Shown: piece after piece, positions 1 through 8,713 of the stretch | Numbering within the stretch: the stretch's first letter is position 1 | Layout: every line of letters begins with the position of its first letter | DNA from: an uncultured Nocardioides sp. | GTDB taxonomy: Bacteria > Actinomycetota > Actinomycetes > Propionibacteriales > Nocardioidaceae | NCBI RefSeq assembly: GCF_946885725.1 | Contig: NZ_CAMPGZ010000106.1 | Coordinates: forward strand, 1-14,050 | Length of the DNA stretch: 14,050 bases | Direction: 5' to 3' | Position numbers and translations under genes: made by a program | The notes under the pieces: model-generated | The model's database searches: none | The model's input: the letters and a program-made list of their open reading frames with translations, nothing else | Told to the model about the DNA's origin: nothing

Positions 1-72
1 GAGCCCGAGCCCGAACGCGACGCCGGCCGGGAGCAGCTTCGTCCGCCGTGCGAGGGTCGCGGCGCGGTCCAC
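1..72 (-). CDS. N-terminal fragment of an unidentified protein, possibly membrane-anchored
   Basis: Only the first 24 codons lie in the window; the rest runs off the left edge. Starting at the GTG whose first base is position 72, the peptide begins VDRAATLARRTKLLPAGVAF and then continues with Gly and Leu. It has a basic stretch (RRTK) followed by hydrophobic residues, as in an N-terminal membrane segment or signal. An AGGAG (minus strand, 87-83) lies 10 nt before the GTG, and the acetyltransferase stop is 37 bp upstream on the same strand, so the two are probably co-transcribed. An upstream GTG at 82-80 is in another frame and too close to the AGGAG. The family cannot be determined from so little sequence. 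The existence of the gene is an inference from the ribosome binding site, the open frame and its position. Confidence 0.4.
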   Translation of the reverse strand, partial: MDRAATLARRTKLLPAGVAFGLGL

Positions 73-109
73 CCAGGGATCACTCCTGCGCACACCGCCT
101 CCTCGCCGA

Positions 110-2815
110 TCAGCCGTGCAGGGTGTCCCCCGCCGGCACGCTCATCCTGCGCACGAACCAGTCCGACCGCGCGTCGGAGACCGGCTCGACCCGGCCGACC
201 GCGTTCAGCACCGTCGCGCCATCGGCGCCGGCGAGGATCAGGTTGAGGTCGAGGGCACGCACCTGCGGGAGGTCGTTCTTCAGCTGGGCGATGCGCAGCA
301 GCAGGCGCTCGATACTGACCACGTCGACCTTCTCGCTGCCGCGGTAGCCGAACAGCAGCGGCGCGGCCTTGATCTCGCGCACCATCTCGGCCGCCTCGCC
401 ACTGTGCATCGGCGGGATCCGGTAGGACCGGTCGCCGAGCAGCTCGGTGGCGGGCCCGGAGACGCCGAACGACACGACCGGGCCGAACAGCGGGTCCTCC
501 ATGCCGGCGATCGCCACCGGTACGCCGGGCTCAGCGTTCTTCTGCACCACGAAGCCGGCCGCCTCGGGATGGTCGATCAGCTCGTGCATGGTCTGCCACG
601 CATCGCGCATCTCGGCCTCGGTGTCGATGTTGCGCCACACGTGGGCCAGGTCGGGGCGCTGCCGCAGGTGCTCGGCGGTCGCCTTCAGGACGACGTCGTA
701 CCCGAACGCCTCCGCCGCCTCGACCGCCTCGTCCTCGGTCTTCACCTCGCGGCGGTCCCACAGCTCGATGCCGTAGGCGTCGAGCAGCTCGCGCAGCTCG
801 GCGAACGTGAGCTCGCGACCCTCCGGCGACTCGGCCAGCGCGCGGTTGACGATGCTGCGGGCACGCGGCAGGTCGACCTCGTCAGGGGTCACCAGGTCGC
901 CCTCCGGCTTGCGTCGCCACTCGGCGTAGTCGACCACCCGGGCGAGCGCGCGGACCGCCGCCTCCACCGCGGGGTACGACGGGACCGAGCCGCGCCCGGC
1001 CGTGGAGCCGGCGACGTCCGGCACCCGCAGCAGCTCGGGGATGCCCTCGACGCCGAGGAAGGTCGAGACCAGCGGCTTGTCGGACTGCTCCCCCACGGCG
1101 GCCAGCACGTGCGCGACCTCGGCGCCCGAGGTGTTCAGCGGCGGGATGAACACAGCAACGACCGAGTCGACCTCGGGGTCGTCGATGGCGGCGTCGAGCG
1201 CCTCCTCGAAGTCCTCCGCGGTCGCTTCCGAGCCCAGGGCCACGGGCTCGCGGGCGACGAGCCCGACGGACGCCGCGGCGTCGGCGGCGAGCAGCCCGAG
1301 CGCGTCGGAGTTGCCGACGACCGCGACCCGGCGCCCACGCGGCAGCGGCTGGTGCGCGACGAGCTGCGCGACGTCGAACATCTCGTCGAGGGTGTCGACC
1401 TGGATCACGCCGGCCTGCCGGAACATCGCGTCGACCGCGGCCTGCGGCGCCTGCATCGACCGGACCGCGTGGCCCATCGGCACGCCCTGCGTGCTGCGCC
1501 CGGACTTCACCGCGATCACCGGCTTGCGGCGCGAGACGCGGCGCGCGATGCGGGAGAACTTGCGCGGGTTGCCGATCGACTCCAGGTACAGCAGCACGAC
1601 CTCGGTCGCGTCGTCCTCCTCCCAGTACTGGAGCAGGTCGTTGCCGGACACGTCGGCGCGGTTACCGGCACTGACGAACGTCGACAGGCCGAGCCCGCGG
1701 CGACCGACCTTCTCGAGGATCGCCACACCGAGCGCGCCGGACTGGCAGAAGAAGCCGGCCCGGCCGCGCGGCGGCATGGTGGGCGCGAGCGAGGCGTTGA
1801 GGGAGTACTCCGCGGCGGTGTTGATGATGCCGAGGCAGTTCGGCCCGATCAGCCGCAGGCCGTAGCTGCGGGCGAGTCCGACCAGCCGGCGCTGCCGCTG
1901 GCGACCCTCGTCGCCGGTCTCGGCGAAGCCGGACGACACGACCACCAGCCCGTGCACGCCCTTGTTGGCACAGTCGAGCACGACGTCGGGCACGGCCTCG
2001 GACGGTACGGCGACGATGGCGATGTCGACCTCGTCGGGGATGTCGCTGACCGAGGGGTACGCCGGGAGGCCGGCGACCGACTTGGCGGCCGGGTTCACGA
2101 CGTACACGCGGCCCTGGTAGTCGCCGAGGACCAGGTTGCGCACGAGGGTCTGGCCGATCGTGTCCTGCCGCCGGGACGCGCCGATGACGGCGACGCTGCG
2201 GGCGTTGAAGAAGTTCTGGATCGACCTGGCTTCGGCGCGGTGCTCGCGGGCCTGCATCACGCTGACGGAGGTGTCGGTGGCGTCGATCGGGAACACCAGC
2301 CGCATCACGCCGTCCTCGTAGCCACCGGCGACGTGGTAGCCGGCCTCGCGGAAGATCTGGATCATCCGCTGGTTCTCGGGCAGCACCTCTGCCTCGAACA
2401 TGTCGACGCCGCGCTCGCGTCCGGCCTGCGCGAGGTGCTCGAGGAGCAGCTGGGCGATGCCGCGGCCCTGATGGGCGTCCTGCACGAGGAACGCGACCTC
2501 GGCGACCTTCGGCTCACCCGCCTTGTGCGGGATGGTGTCGAACCGGCCGACCGCGATGATCTTCTGCGCCACCGTGAGCACGAACGCCACCCGCTCGTGG
2601 TGGTCGACCTCGGTGAACCGCTTGATGTCCCGCTCGGAGAGGTGCGGCATCGGCGCGAAGAAGCGGAGGTACTTCGACTCCGCCGAGACCTGCTCGTAGA
2701 ACTCCACCAGGAGATCCCGGTCCTCCGGGTGGATCGGCCGCAGGTGTGCGGCCTGCCCGTCCCGCAGCAGGACGTCGGCCTCCCAGTGCCGCGGGTACCC
2801 GGTGGACTCGCTCAC
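110..2815 (-). CDS. GNAT-type protein acetyltransferase with ADP-forming acyl-CoA synthetase-like domains (Pat family)
   Basis: This 901-residue fusion probably acetylates lysines of metabolic enzymes such as acyl-CoA synthetases, using acetyl-CoA. Residues about 20-175 are a GNAT domain with the acetyl-CoA pyrophosphate loop QGRGIA (116-121). Residues about 200-330 are a Rossmann CoA-binding domain (SVAVIGAS at 207-214; IGPNCLGI at 323-330). Residues about 350-620 are succinyl-CoA-ligase-like. Residues about 665-880 are ATP-grasp-like ([13 protein letters not shown] at 776-788; GYRG at 823-826). The length is close to E. coli PatZ, but there GNAT is C-terminal; the N-terminal order is the one known from Streptomyces Pat. 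The ligase part looks catalytically degenerate: the usual SHTG motif is replaced around [10 protein letters not shown] (448-457) and the ATP-grasp HKSD by RQRPD (718-722). It starts at GTG with no Shine-Dalgarno; TAGATT ends 6 nt upstream, suggesting a leaderless mRNA. The family is secure; the protein targets are inferred. Confidence 0.93.
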   Translation of the reverse strand: MSESTGYPRHWEADVLLRDGQAAHLRPIHPEDRDLLVEFYEQVSAESKYLRFFAPMPHLSERDIKRFTEVDHHERVAFVLTVAQKIIAVGRFDTIPHKAGEPKVAEVAFLVQDAHQGRGIAQLLLEHLAQAGRERGVDMFEAEVLPENQRMIQIFREAGYHVAGGYEDGVMRLVFPIDATDTSVSVMQAREHRAEARSIQNFFNARSVAVIGASRRQDTIGQTLVRNLVLGDYQGRVYVVNPAAKSVAGLPAYPSVSDIPDEVDIAIVAVPSEAVPDVVLDCANKGVHGLVVVSSGFAETGDEGRQRQRRLVGLARSYGLRLIGPNCLGIINTAAEYSLNASLAPTMPPRGRAGFFCQSGALGVAILEKVGRRGLGLSTFVSAGNRADVSGNDLLQYWEEDDATEVVLLYLESIGNPRKFSRIARRVSRRKPVIAVKSGRSTQGVPMGHAVRSMQAPQAAVDAMFRQAGVIQVDTLDEMFDVAQLVAHQPLPRGRRVAVVGNSDALGLLAADAAASVGLVAREPVALGSEATAEDFEEALDAAIDDPEVDSVVAVFIPPLNTSGAEVAHVLAAVGEQSDKPLVSTFLGVEGIPELLRVPDVAGSTAGRGSVPSYPAVEAAVRALARVVDYAEWRRKPEGDLVTPDEVDLPRARSIVNRALAESPEGRELTFAELRELLDAYGIELWDRREVKTEDEAVEAAEAFGYDVVLKATAEHLRQRPDLAHVWRNIDTEAEMRDAWQTMHELIDHPEAAGFVVQKNAEPGVPVAIAGMEDPLFGPVVSFGVSGPATELLGDRSYRIPPMHSGEAAEMVREIKAAPLLFGYRGSEKVDVVSIERLLLRIAQLKNDLPQVRALDLNLILAGADGATVLNAVGRVEPVSDARSDWFVRRMSVPAGDTLHG

Positions 2816-2821
2816 GTGAGG

Positions 2822-2827
2822 AATCTA
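2822..2827 (-). promoter_or_regulatory. Probable -10 element of a leaderless promoter for the acetyltransferase gene
   Basis: On the minus strand TAGATT matches the actinobacterial TANNNT -10 consensus. It is followed by six bases (CCTCAC) and then the GTG start, which puts the expected transcription start on the start codon. No Shine-Dalgarno lies within 5-12 nt; the nearest purine run (GGAGGG) is about 20 nt upstream. No convincing -35 box is visible. Confidence 0.5.
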
Positions 2828-2874
2828 TCGGTTGCCCTCCGCGTGCCCCCTCGGGACCGGTCGGTGGCACGGGT

Positions 2875-2880
2875 GAGAAT
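2875..2880 (+). promoter_or_regulatory. Candidate -10 element at the parC start, overlapping a possible Shine-Dalgarno
   Basis: GAGAAT keeps the A and final T of NANNNT, and the 6-nt GGCGCC separates it from the parC ATG, so transcription could begin at the ATG. The overlapping GGTGA (2872-2876) could instead serve as a Shine-Dalgarno with a 10-nt spacer, in which case the promoter would lie further upstream in the 71-bp divergent gap. The sequence does not settle which. Confidence 0.35.
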
Positions 2881-2886
2881 GGCGCC

Positions 2887-5349
2887 ATGGCACGTGGTTC
2901 GAAGAAGACGGCTCTCCCGCCCGACGACTTCGAGGAGCACATCCTCGACATCGACGTCGGCGACGAGATGCGCACCAGCTTCCTGGAGTACGCCTACTCG
3001 GTCATCTACAGCCGTGCCCTGCCCGACGCGCGCGACGGCCTCAAGCCGGTGCAGCGCCGCATCCTCTACACGATGGCGGACATGAACCTCCGTCCCGACC
3101 GCGGCCACGTCAAGAGCGCCCGCGTCGTCGGCGAGGTCATGGGCCGGCTGCACCCGCACGGCGACGGCGCCATCTACGACGCGCTGGTCCGCATGGTCCA
3201 GCCCTGGTCGCTGCGCGTCCCGCTGGTCGACGGCCACGGCAACTTCGGCTCGCCCGACGACCCGCCGGCCGCGATGCGATACACCGAGTGCCGGATGGCG
3301 TCCCCCGCGCTGGCCATGACCGGGTCGATCGACGAGGACACCGTCGACTTCAAGCCCAACTACGACAGCCGCGAGCTCGAGCCGTCGGTGCTGCCGTCGG
3401 CGATCCCGAACCTGGTCGTCAACGGCGCCTCCGGCATCGCCGTCGGCATGGCCACCAACATCGCCCCGCACAACCTCGTCGAGGTCGTGCAGGCGCTGCG
3501 CCACCTGATCACCCACCCCAAGGCCGATCTCGACGCACTGATGCGGTTCATCCCCGGCCCCGACCTGCCCACCGGCGGCAAGATCGTCGGGCTCGACGGG
3601 ATCCGCGACGCCTACGAGACCGGCAAGGGCTCGTTCCGCATGCGCGCCACCGCCCGCGTCGAGAACGTCACCCCTCGGCGCAAGGGCATCGTCGTCACCG
3701 AGCTGCCGTACGGCGTGGGCACCGAGAAGGTCATCGAGCGGATCAAGACGCTCGTGCAGACCAAGAAGCTGCAGGGCATCTCCGACGTCAAGGACCTCAC
3801 CGACCGCGAGAAGGGCCTGCGGCTGGTCATCGAGGTCAAGAACGGCTTCCACCCCGAGGCGCTGCTCGAGCAGCTCTACAAGCACACCCCGATGGAGGAC
3901 TCCTTCGGGATCAACGCGGTCGCGCTCGTGGACGGGCAGCCGCGCACGCTCGGTCTCAAGGAGATGCTGGAGGTCTACCTCGAGCACCGCTTCGACGTCG
4001 TACGTCGTCGCTCGCGCTTCCGTCGCGGCAAGGCGGCCGACCGGCTGCACCTCGTCGAGGGCCTGTTGCTGGCGATCCTCGACATCGACGAGGTCATCCA
4101 GCTGATCCGCTCCAGCGACAACGCCGACCAGGCGCGCGAGCGGCTGATGAGCGTGTTCGACCTGACCGAGATCCAGGCCAACTACATCCTCGACATGCCG
4201 CTGCGCCGGCTGACGAAGTTCTCCAAGATCGAGCTGGAGAAGGAGCAGTCCGAGCTGGAGCGCACGATCGCCGAGCTCGACGAGATCCTCGCCGACGACG
4301 CCAAGCTCCGGAAGGTCGTCTCCGACGAGCTCGCCGAGGTCGCCAAGACCTACGGCACGCCGCGGCGCACCGTGCTGCTGGAGTCCGCCGGCCAGTCGGT
4401 GTCGGCCGCGGTGCCGCTCGAGGTGGCCGACGACCCGTGCTTCGTCTACCTGTCGTCGAGCGGGCTGCTGGCCCGCACCACCGACGTGGAGACGCCGGGC
4501 GAGGGCGGCGGCCGGGCCAAGCACGACGTCGTGGTCTCCGCCGTACGCACCACCGCTCGCGGCCAGGTCGGCGCGCTGACCAACCTCGGCCGGCTGGTGA
4601 GGCTCGACGTGCTCGACCTGCCGAGCCTGCCGGCGACCGCCAACGCCCCGCATCTGCAGGGCGGCGCACCCCTGAGCGAGTTCCTGTCGCTCGACGCCGG
4701 CGAGAAGGTGCTCGCGCTGGCGCCGCTGACCGAGGAGGGGCCGGGGATCGCCCTCGGCACCAAGCTCGGTGTCGTCAAGCGGGTCAATCCCGAGGTCTTG
4801 TCCAACAAGGAAGCCTGGGAGGTCATCCGGCTCAACGACGGCGACGAGGTCGTCGGCGCGGTGCCGCTGTCCACCGGCGACGAGGAGCTGGTCTTCATCA
4901 CCAGTGACGCGCAGCTGCTGCACTTCCCCGCGCCCGGAGTGCGCCCGCAGGGTCGCTCCGGGGGCGGCATCGCGGGCGTCCGGCTCACGGCCAAGCAGCA
5001 GGTGGTGTTCTTCGGCGCGTTCACGCCGAGCGACGACGCGGTGGTCGTCACCGCGTCCGGGTCGTCGTCGGCCCTGCCCGGCACCGAGGCCGGTGCGGTG
5101 AAGGTGACGCCCTGGTCGGAGTACCCCGGCAAGGGGCGCGGCACAGGCGGTGTCCGCTGCCACCGGTTCCTCAAGGGGGAGGACACCCTCGTCCTGGCGT
5201 GGGCCGGCAACGGGCCGGCCCGGGCGGCGGCCGCGAGCGGTGCGCCCGTCGACCTGCCGCCCGCCACCGGCCGGCGCGACGGGTCGGGCACGCCCGCGTC
5301 GCAGCCGATCCTGGCCGTGGCCGGTCCCGTCGGCGAGCTGCTCCCGTGA
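2887..5349 (+). CDS. parC: DNA topoisomerase IV subunit A (GyrA/ParC family)
   Basis: This 820-residue breakage-reunion subunit of a type IIA topoisomerase forms a transient covalent bond to DNA and, with ParE, should decatenate and relax chromosomes. The winged-helix core holds the quinolone-determining segment [10 protein letters not shown] (89-98) and the catalytic tyrosine Y132 in AAMRYTEC. The tower and coiled-coil gate follow (about 360-500, with an [24 protein letters not shown] helix), then a beta-pinwheel C-terminal domain (about 519-820). The canonical GyrA box QRRGGKG is replaced by GEGGGRA (538-544), which favours ParC over gyrase A. Position 94, equivalent to E. coli GyrA Ser83, is Gly. 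ATG 2887 is chosen because homology begins right after it; the frame is open further upstream, but that part overlaps the divergent gene. The matching B subunit is at the right edge. The stop overlaps the lipoprotein start. Confidence 0.93.
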   Translation: MARGSKKTALPPDDFEEHILDIDVGDEMRTSFLEYAYSVIYSRALPDARDGLKPVQRRILYTMADMNLRPDRGHVKSARVVGEVMGRLHPHGDGAIYDALVRMVQPWSLRVPLVDGHGNFGSPDDPPAAMRYTECRMASPALAMTGSIDEDTVDFKPNYDSRELEPSVLPSAIPNLVVNGASGIAVGMATNIAPHNLVEVVQALRHLITHPKADLDALMRFIPGPDLPTGGKIVGLDGIRDAYETGKGSFRMRATARVENVTPRRKGIVVTELPYGVGTEKVIERIKTLVQTKKLQGISDVKDLTDREKGLRLVIEVKNGFHPEALLEQLYKHTPMEDSFGINAVALVDGQPRTLGLKEMLEVYLEHRFDVVRRRSRFRRGKAADRLHLVEGLLLAILDIDEVIQLIRSSDNADQARERLMSVFDLTEIQANYILDMPLRRLTKFSKIELEKEQSELERTIAELDEILADDAKLRKVVSDELAEVAKTYGTPRRTVLLESAGQSVSAAVPLEVADDPCFVYLSSSGLLARTTDVETPGEGGGRAKHDVVVSAVRTTARGQVGALTNLGRLVRLDVLDLPSLPATANAPHLQGGAPLSEFLSLDAGEKVLALAPLTEEGPGIALGTKLGVVKRVNPEVLSNKEAWEVIRLNDGDEVVGAVPLSTGDEELVFITSDAQLLHFPAPGVRPQGRSGGGIAGVRLTAKQQVVFFGAFTPSDDAVVVTASGSSSALPGTEAGAVKVTPWSEYPGKGRGTGGVRCHRFLKGEDTLVLAWAGNGPARAAAASGAPVDLPPATGRRDGSGTPASQPILAVAGPVGELLP

Positions 5350-6041
5350 GCCGCGCGCGCAGGATCCTCGCCACGACCGCCCTGCTGGTCGGCCCTGTGC
5401 TGCTCGCCGGCTGCAGCGGCGACGACGCGACGGACGAGCTGACCCCGGAGGAGCGGTTGGCGGAGGCCAAGACCGCGCTCGACGAGACCGAGGGTGTGCG
5501 CATCGCGCTGAAGACCGACGAACTGCCGCCCTCGGTCAACGGTCTGCTCACCGCCGACGGCGTCGGCACGCACGCGCCGGCGTTCGAGGGCGACATCCAG
5601 GTGTCGACCAGCGGCCTGACCGCCAAGGCGGCGGTCATCGCGGTGGACGGCAAGGTGTGGGCGGTGCTGCCGTTCACCACCGACTACGCCGAGATCGACC
5701 CGGCCGACTACAGCGCGCCCGACCCGGCGGCGCTGATGGAGACCGAGGGCGGGCTGTCCTCGCTGCTCACTGCCGCCGAGGGCGTCGAGGAGGGCGAGCA
5801 GGTCCGTGAGGGTGAGAACGTGCTCACCGAGATCACGGCGACGCTGCCCGGCGAGGCGGTCTCCGCGGTGATCCCGAGCGCTGAGGAGAGCGCCGGCTTC
5901 GACGCGGCGTTCACCCTCGACGACGACAACCGGCTGTCCGAGGTCACGATGACCGGGCCGTTCTACCCGAAGGCCGACGACGTGACCTACACGGTGACGT
6001 TCTCCCAGTACGGGGTGGCGAAGGACATTCAGGCGCCGTGA
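5346..6041 (+). CDS. LprG-family (LppX_LprAFG) lipoprotein
   Basis: This 231-residue secreted lipoprotein probably carries acylated lipids across the cell envelope for the exporter encoded next to it. The basic N-terminus (SRARR), a hydrophobic stretch and the lipobox LAGC with Cys23 show lipoprotein processing. The mature part resembles M. tuberculosis LprG throughout: a start like [18 protein letters not shown], a central [10 protein letters not shown] strand (about 100-109), [10 protein letters not shown], and an ending [10 protein letters not shown] much like LprG's closing strand. It starts at GTG 5346, overlapping the parC stop by 4 nt (GTGA), so its translation is probably coupled to parC. 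The open frame continues upstream inside parC, but only this start gives a signal peptide with a lipobox. The family call is from remembered similarity; the lipid cargo is inferred. LprA, LprF and LppX are close alternatives, and the adjacent MFS gene favours LprG. Confidence 0.85.
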   Translation: MSRARRILATTALLVGPVLLAGCSGDDATDELTPEERLAEAKTALDETEGVRIALKTDELPPSVNGLLTADGVGTHAPAFEGDIQVSTSGLTAKAAVIAVDGKVWAVLPFTTDYAEIDPADYSAPDPAALMETEGGLSSLLTAAEGVEEGEQVREGENVLTEITATLPGEAVSAVIPSAEESAGFDAAFTLDDDNRLSEVTMTGPFYPKADDVTYTVTFSQYGVAKDIQAP

Positions 6042-7768
6042 CCGGGACCGGCCGGGCCGGGCGGACCCTGCTCGTCCTCGCCGCAGCGGCGGTCGGCTTC
6101 GCGGCCGCGGACACCTACGTCGTCGTGCTCGCGCTGCCCGACATGATGACCGGGGTCGGGCTGGCGATCGACGAGCTCCAGCGGGCCGCCCCGATCGTGT
6201 CCGGCTTCCTGCTCGGGTACGTCGCCATCCTGCCGCTGATCGGGCGGATCGCGGACCTGCGCGGGCGGCTGCCGGTGCTGGTCGGGTCGCTGGTCGTGTT
6301 CGCTCTCGGCTCGCTCGTCACCGCCGCCGCCTTCGACCTCGAGACGATGGTCGCGGGACGCTTCTTGCAGGGCGTCGGCGGCGGCGGGCTCGTCCCGGCC
6401 ACGCTCGCCCTGGTCGCCGACCTCTACCCGCCGCAGCGCCGCGGCGTGCCGCTCGGCGTCGTCGGCGCGGTGCAGGAGCTCGGCAGCGTGGTCGGCCCGC
6501 TCTACGGCGCGCTCGTGCTCGCGGTCGGCACCTGGCACGCGATCTTCGCGCTCAATCTTGTTGTCGGCGCTGTGCTGGCGGTGGCGATCCGCCGGCTCGG
6601 CCCACACCGCCCGCTCGACCGGCTCGGGCTCGTGCTGGCGCTCCTGGCGGCGGCGGCGCTGGCGCTGGTGATGCTGCAGCCACCCGCGATCGCGCGCGAC
6701 GTCACGTGGGGTCTGGTGTTCGTGCCGCTGGCGGGCGACAGCCGGCTGCTCGCGCCGGCCGGAATCGTGCTGCTGGTGGTCTTCGCGCTACTCGTCGCCC
6801 GATGCGTCATGGCCGCCTCACCGCTCGTCGACCTCCGGGGCTGGCGCCGTACCGCCGCCGAGATCGACGTCCCCGGCGCCACCCTGCTGGCGTTGGCGCT
6901 GTCGGGCGTGATCCTTGCCTTCGCCACCGCCGACCCCGAGGTTTCGGTGTTCTCCCCCGCCGGGCCGTGGCTGCTGCTCGGCTCGGCCGTCGCGGCCGCC
7001 GGGTTCGTCCGGCGCAACCGGACCAGCCGTCACCCGCTCGTGCCGCACGGCGCGCTCGCCGAACGGCCGGCCTGGGGCGCGCTCGTGGTGAGCCTGTTCA
7101 TCGGGGCGGCGCTCATCGCCGCGCTCGTCGACATTCCGATCTTCGCCAGGATCACCGTCCACCAAGACTCACAGCTGATGGCCGCGCTCGTGCTGGTACG
7201 GCTGCTGGTCGCGCTGCCGGTCGGCGCACTGCTCGGCGGCTTCCTCCTCCGGCGCATCCCGGCCGGCTTCGTCACCGCGGTCGGCATGGCGATGGCGGCC
7301 GTCGGCTTCGTGTGGATGGCGCAGTGGGGTCTGACCAGCCTGGCGCACTGGGTGGCGACGGTGCCGCTGGTCGCCGCCGGTCTCGGCTTCGGCCTCGCGC
7401 TGGCGCCGGTGAACGCCGCGCTGCTCGCCGCGACGGAGGACGCGGTGCACGGCGTCGCGAGCGCCTTGCTCGTGGTCGCCAGGATGGTGGGCATGCTCGT
7501 CGGGATCAGCGCGCTCACCACCATCGGGCTGCGCCGCTACTACGCCGTCCAGGTCGACCTGCCGACGCCCGCCGAGGTGTGCGCGTCCGGCACCCAGTGC
7601 GCGGAGTACACCCGGCTGCTCAAGGAGGCCGGCCTCGCCCAGCTGCAGACGGTGTTCTGGGGCGCGGCCGTCTGTGCGGTGATCGCCGGCGTCGTCGCCC
7701 TGCTCGCGTTCCGCGGCGCCGCCACCCGGGCGCTGACCCCGGGCGAGGCCGTGCGGGGTGTGGCGTGA
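6038..7768 (+). CDS. MFS exporter, P55/DHA2-like (14 predicted membrane helices)
   Basis: This 576-residue major facilitator is probably a proton-driven exporter of lipids or drugs working with the upstream lipoprotein, as P55 (Rv1410c) does with LprG. Visible motifs are D25 in helix 1 (AADTYVVVLALP), motif A GRIADLRGRL (69-78), motif B with R108 (AGRFLQGVGGG) and the antiporter motif C GAVQELGSVVGP (143-154). Hydrophobic segments fit 14 helices. The central region (about 225-245, AGDSRLLAPAG) and a long loop before the last helix are the main soluble parts. That loop carries two cysteines, C515 and C521, on the expected extracytoplasmic side. It starts at GTG 6038 and overlaps the lipoprotein stop by 4 nt; its own stop overlaps the next start in the same way. 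It is longer than P55 (about 518). The substrate is unknown. Confidence 0.88.
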   Translation: MTGTGRAGRTLLVLAAAAVGFAAADTYVVVLALPDMMTGVGLAIDELQRAAPIVSGFLLGYVAILPLIGRIADLRGRLPVLVGSLVVFALGSLVTAAAFDLETMVAGRFLQGVGGGGLVPATLALVADLYPPQRRGVPLGVVGAVQELGSVVGPLYGALVLAVGTWHAIFALNLVVGAVLAVAIRRLGPHRPLDRLGLVLALLAAAALALVMLQPPAIARDVTWGLVFVPLAGDSRLLAPAGIVLLVVFALLVARCVMAASPLVDLRGWRRTAAEIDVPGATLLALALSGVILAFATADPEVSVFSPAGPWLLLGSAVAAAGFVRRNRTSRHPLVPHGALAERPAWGALVVSLFIGAALIAALVDIPIFARITVHQDSQLMAALVLVRLLVALPVGALLGGFLLRRIPAGFVTAVGMAMAAVGFVWMAQWGLTSLAHWVATVPLVAAGLGFGLALAPVNAALLAATEDAVHGVASALLVVARMVGMLVGISALTTIGLRRYYAVQVDLPTPAEVCASGTQCAEYTRLLKEAGLAQLQTVFWGAAVCAVIAGVVALLAFRGAATRALTPGEAVRGVA

Positions 7769-8703
7769 CCGAGCCGTCCTGCTCGGCCGCGTCCGCACTG
7801 GTCGGGGAGCAGCTGGCCGGCTCGTCACCCCAGGCGGTCGGCTGGGTCGCGCTGGAGCAGCGCGGCCCCTGGGGCGCCAAGGCGTTCACCGCCAGCCACC
7901 TCGACCCCGAGCTGGGCCGCACGATCGAGGCGGTCGCCGCCGAGCACGACGTGCGGCCGGTGCTGATCCGGCGTCCCGGGCCGCACGCGGACGAGCACGC
8001 CGCGGGTCACGACGCCCGCCGCCTGCTCGTCGCGCACACCCGTCCCGGCGCGTCCTGGCTGCTGTCCGGCGTGATCCCCACCCCCTCCGACGTGCTCACG
8101 CTCGACTGGGCGGCCGTGCGCGACGGCGACGCGGAGGCCGTACGTCGGTCGCTCCCTGCGCTCGCGCTGGCGGACCGTGCGGAGCTGCTCGTGTGCACCA
8201 ACGGCACCCGCGACGTCTGCTGCGCCGTCGTCGGCCGGCCGGTCGCGCTCGGCGCGGCAGCGCTCCACCCCAGTCGGGTCTGGGAGGTCACGCACACCTC
8301 CGGCCACCGGCTGGCGCCGACCGCGGTGCTGCTCCCGGCGGGCACCCTGCACGGACGGCTCGACGTCGCCGGGGCGGCTGCGCTGCTCGACGCGGCCGAC
8401 CGCGGCGCCACGGTGGTGGCCGGCGGCCGCGGCCGGTCCACGTGGCCTGCTCCCGCGCAGGTCGCGGAGCTCGCGGTGCGTGACGCCACCGGCGAGGACT
8501 CGCTCGACGCCCTGGACGTACCCACGTGCGAGGCCGCCGGCGAGCACGCATGGACCGTCACCGTCACGCACGCCGACGGTCGCCGATGGGACGTGCGGGT
8601 CGTGTCGGAGGCGACGGATGTCGTCCGGCGCGAGTCCTGCCGCAAGGACGCCGTACCCCTGCGACGGTGGACGGCCGACGTGCCCTCGCCCGCGCTCCGG
8701 TAG
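7765..8703 (+). CDS. Sucrase/ferredoxin-like family protein (thioredoxin-fold [2Fe-2S] protein)
   Basis: This 312-residue cytosolic protein belongs to the Suc_Fer-like family, thioredoxin-like ferredoxins related to yeast Apd1. The family mark is the CTNGTRDVCC segment (C144, C152, C153) followed by HTSGH (H177, H181). Apd1-type proteins bind a [2Fe-2S] cluster through two Cys and two His, so C144, one of C152/C153, and H177/H181 are the likely ligands. The N-terminal part contains GWVALEQRGPWG (26-37), typical of the bacterial family; the C-terminal part has CRKDAVPLRRW. The name sucrase is historical and does not imply sugar cleavage; an electron-transfer or redox role is inferred. The GTG start overlaps the MFS stop by 4 nt, placing it in the parC transcription unit. 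Its TAG stop is also the first half of a -10-like hexamer for the next gene. Confidence 0.82.
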   Translation: MTEPSCSAASALVGEQLAGSSPQAVGWVALEQRGPWGAKAFTASHLDPELGRTIEAVAAEHDVRPVLIRRPGPHADEHAAGHDARRLLVAHTRPGASWLLSGVIPTPSDVLTLDWAAVRDGDAEAVRRSLPALALADRAELLVCTNGTRDVCCAVVGRPVALGAAALHPSRVWEVTHTSGHRLAPTAVLLPAGTLHGRLDVAGAAALLDAADRGATVVAGGRGRSTWPAPAQVAELAVRDATGEDSLDALDVPTCEAAGEHAWTVTVTHADGRRWDVRVVSEATDVVRRESCRKDAVPLRRWTADVPSPALR

Positions 8704-8706
8704 GTT
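8701..8706 (+). promoter_or_regulatory. Probable -10 element of a leaderless promoter for the carbonic anhydrase gene
   Basis: TAGGTT fits TANNNT and lies 7 nt before the GTG at 8714, so transcription could start at or next to the start codon. Its first three bases are the stop codon of the upstream gene. The 10-bp intergenic stretch has no good Shine-Dalgarno (only TCCGGAAC), which supports leaderless initiation. No clear -35 is seen in the coding sequence upstream. Confidence 0.45.
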
Positions 8707-8713
8707 CCGGAAC

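Noticed and set aside
1393..1398. TGTCGA within the acetyltransferase gene as a further ECF42 site
   Set aside because: The hexamer occurs several times inside coding sequence, where it is expected by chance and has no gene start downstream.
2746..2886. Upstream in-frame start for parC
   Set aside because: It would overlap the divergent acetyltransferase, and the extra residues do not resemble any ParC N-terminus.
116..3085. A 989-codon open frame on the plus strand opposite the acetyltransferase
   Set aside because: It is antisense to a gene with clear domains, is rich in Arg, Gly, Ala and Asp without any recognisable motif, and results from the lack of stops in GC-rich DNA.
2812..5163. 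A 783-codon open frame on the minus strand opposite parC
   Set aside because: It has the composition of a GC-rich shadow frame and no domain, and the opposite strand encodes a complete topoisomerase subunit.
2887..5349. Calling the A subunit DNA gyrase (gyrA)
   Set aside because: The GyrA box is replaced by GEGGGRA, and no gyrB lies next to it as it would near the origin. ParC is the better reading, though only a genome check would exclude a gyrase role.
6706..8703. A long frame upstream of the ferredoxin-like start, giving 665 residues
   Set aside because: The first 353 codons run inside the MFS gene in another frame and are Arg-rich nonsense; family similarity starts at the GTG at 7765.
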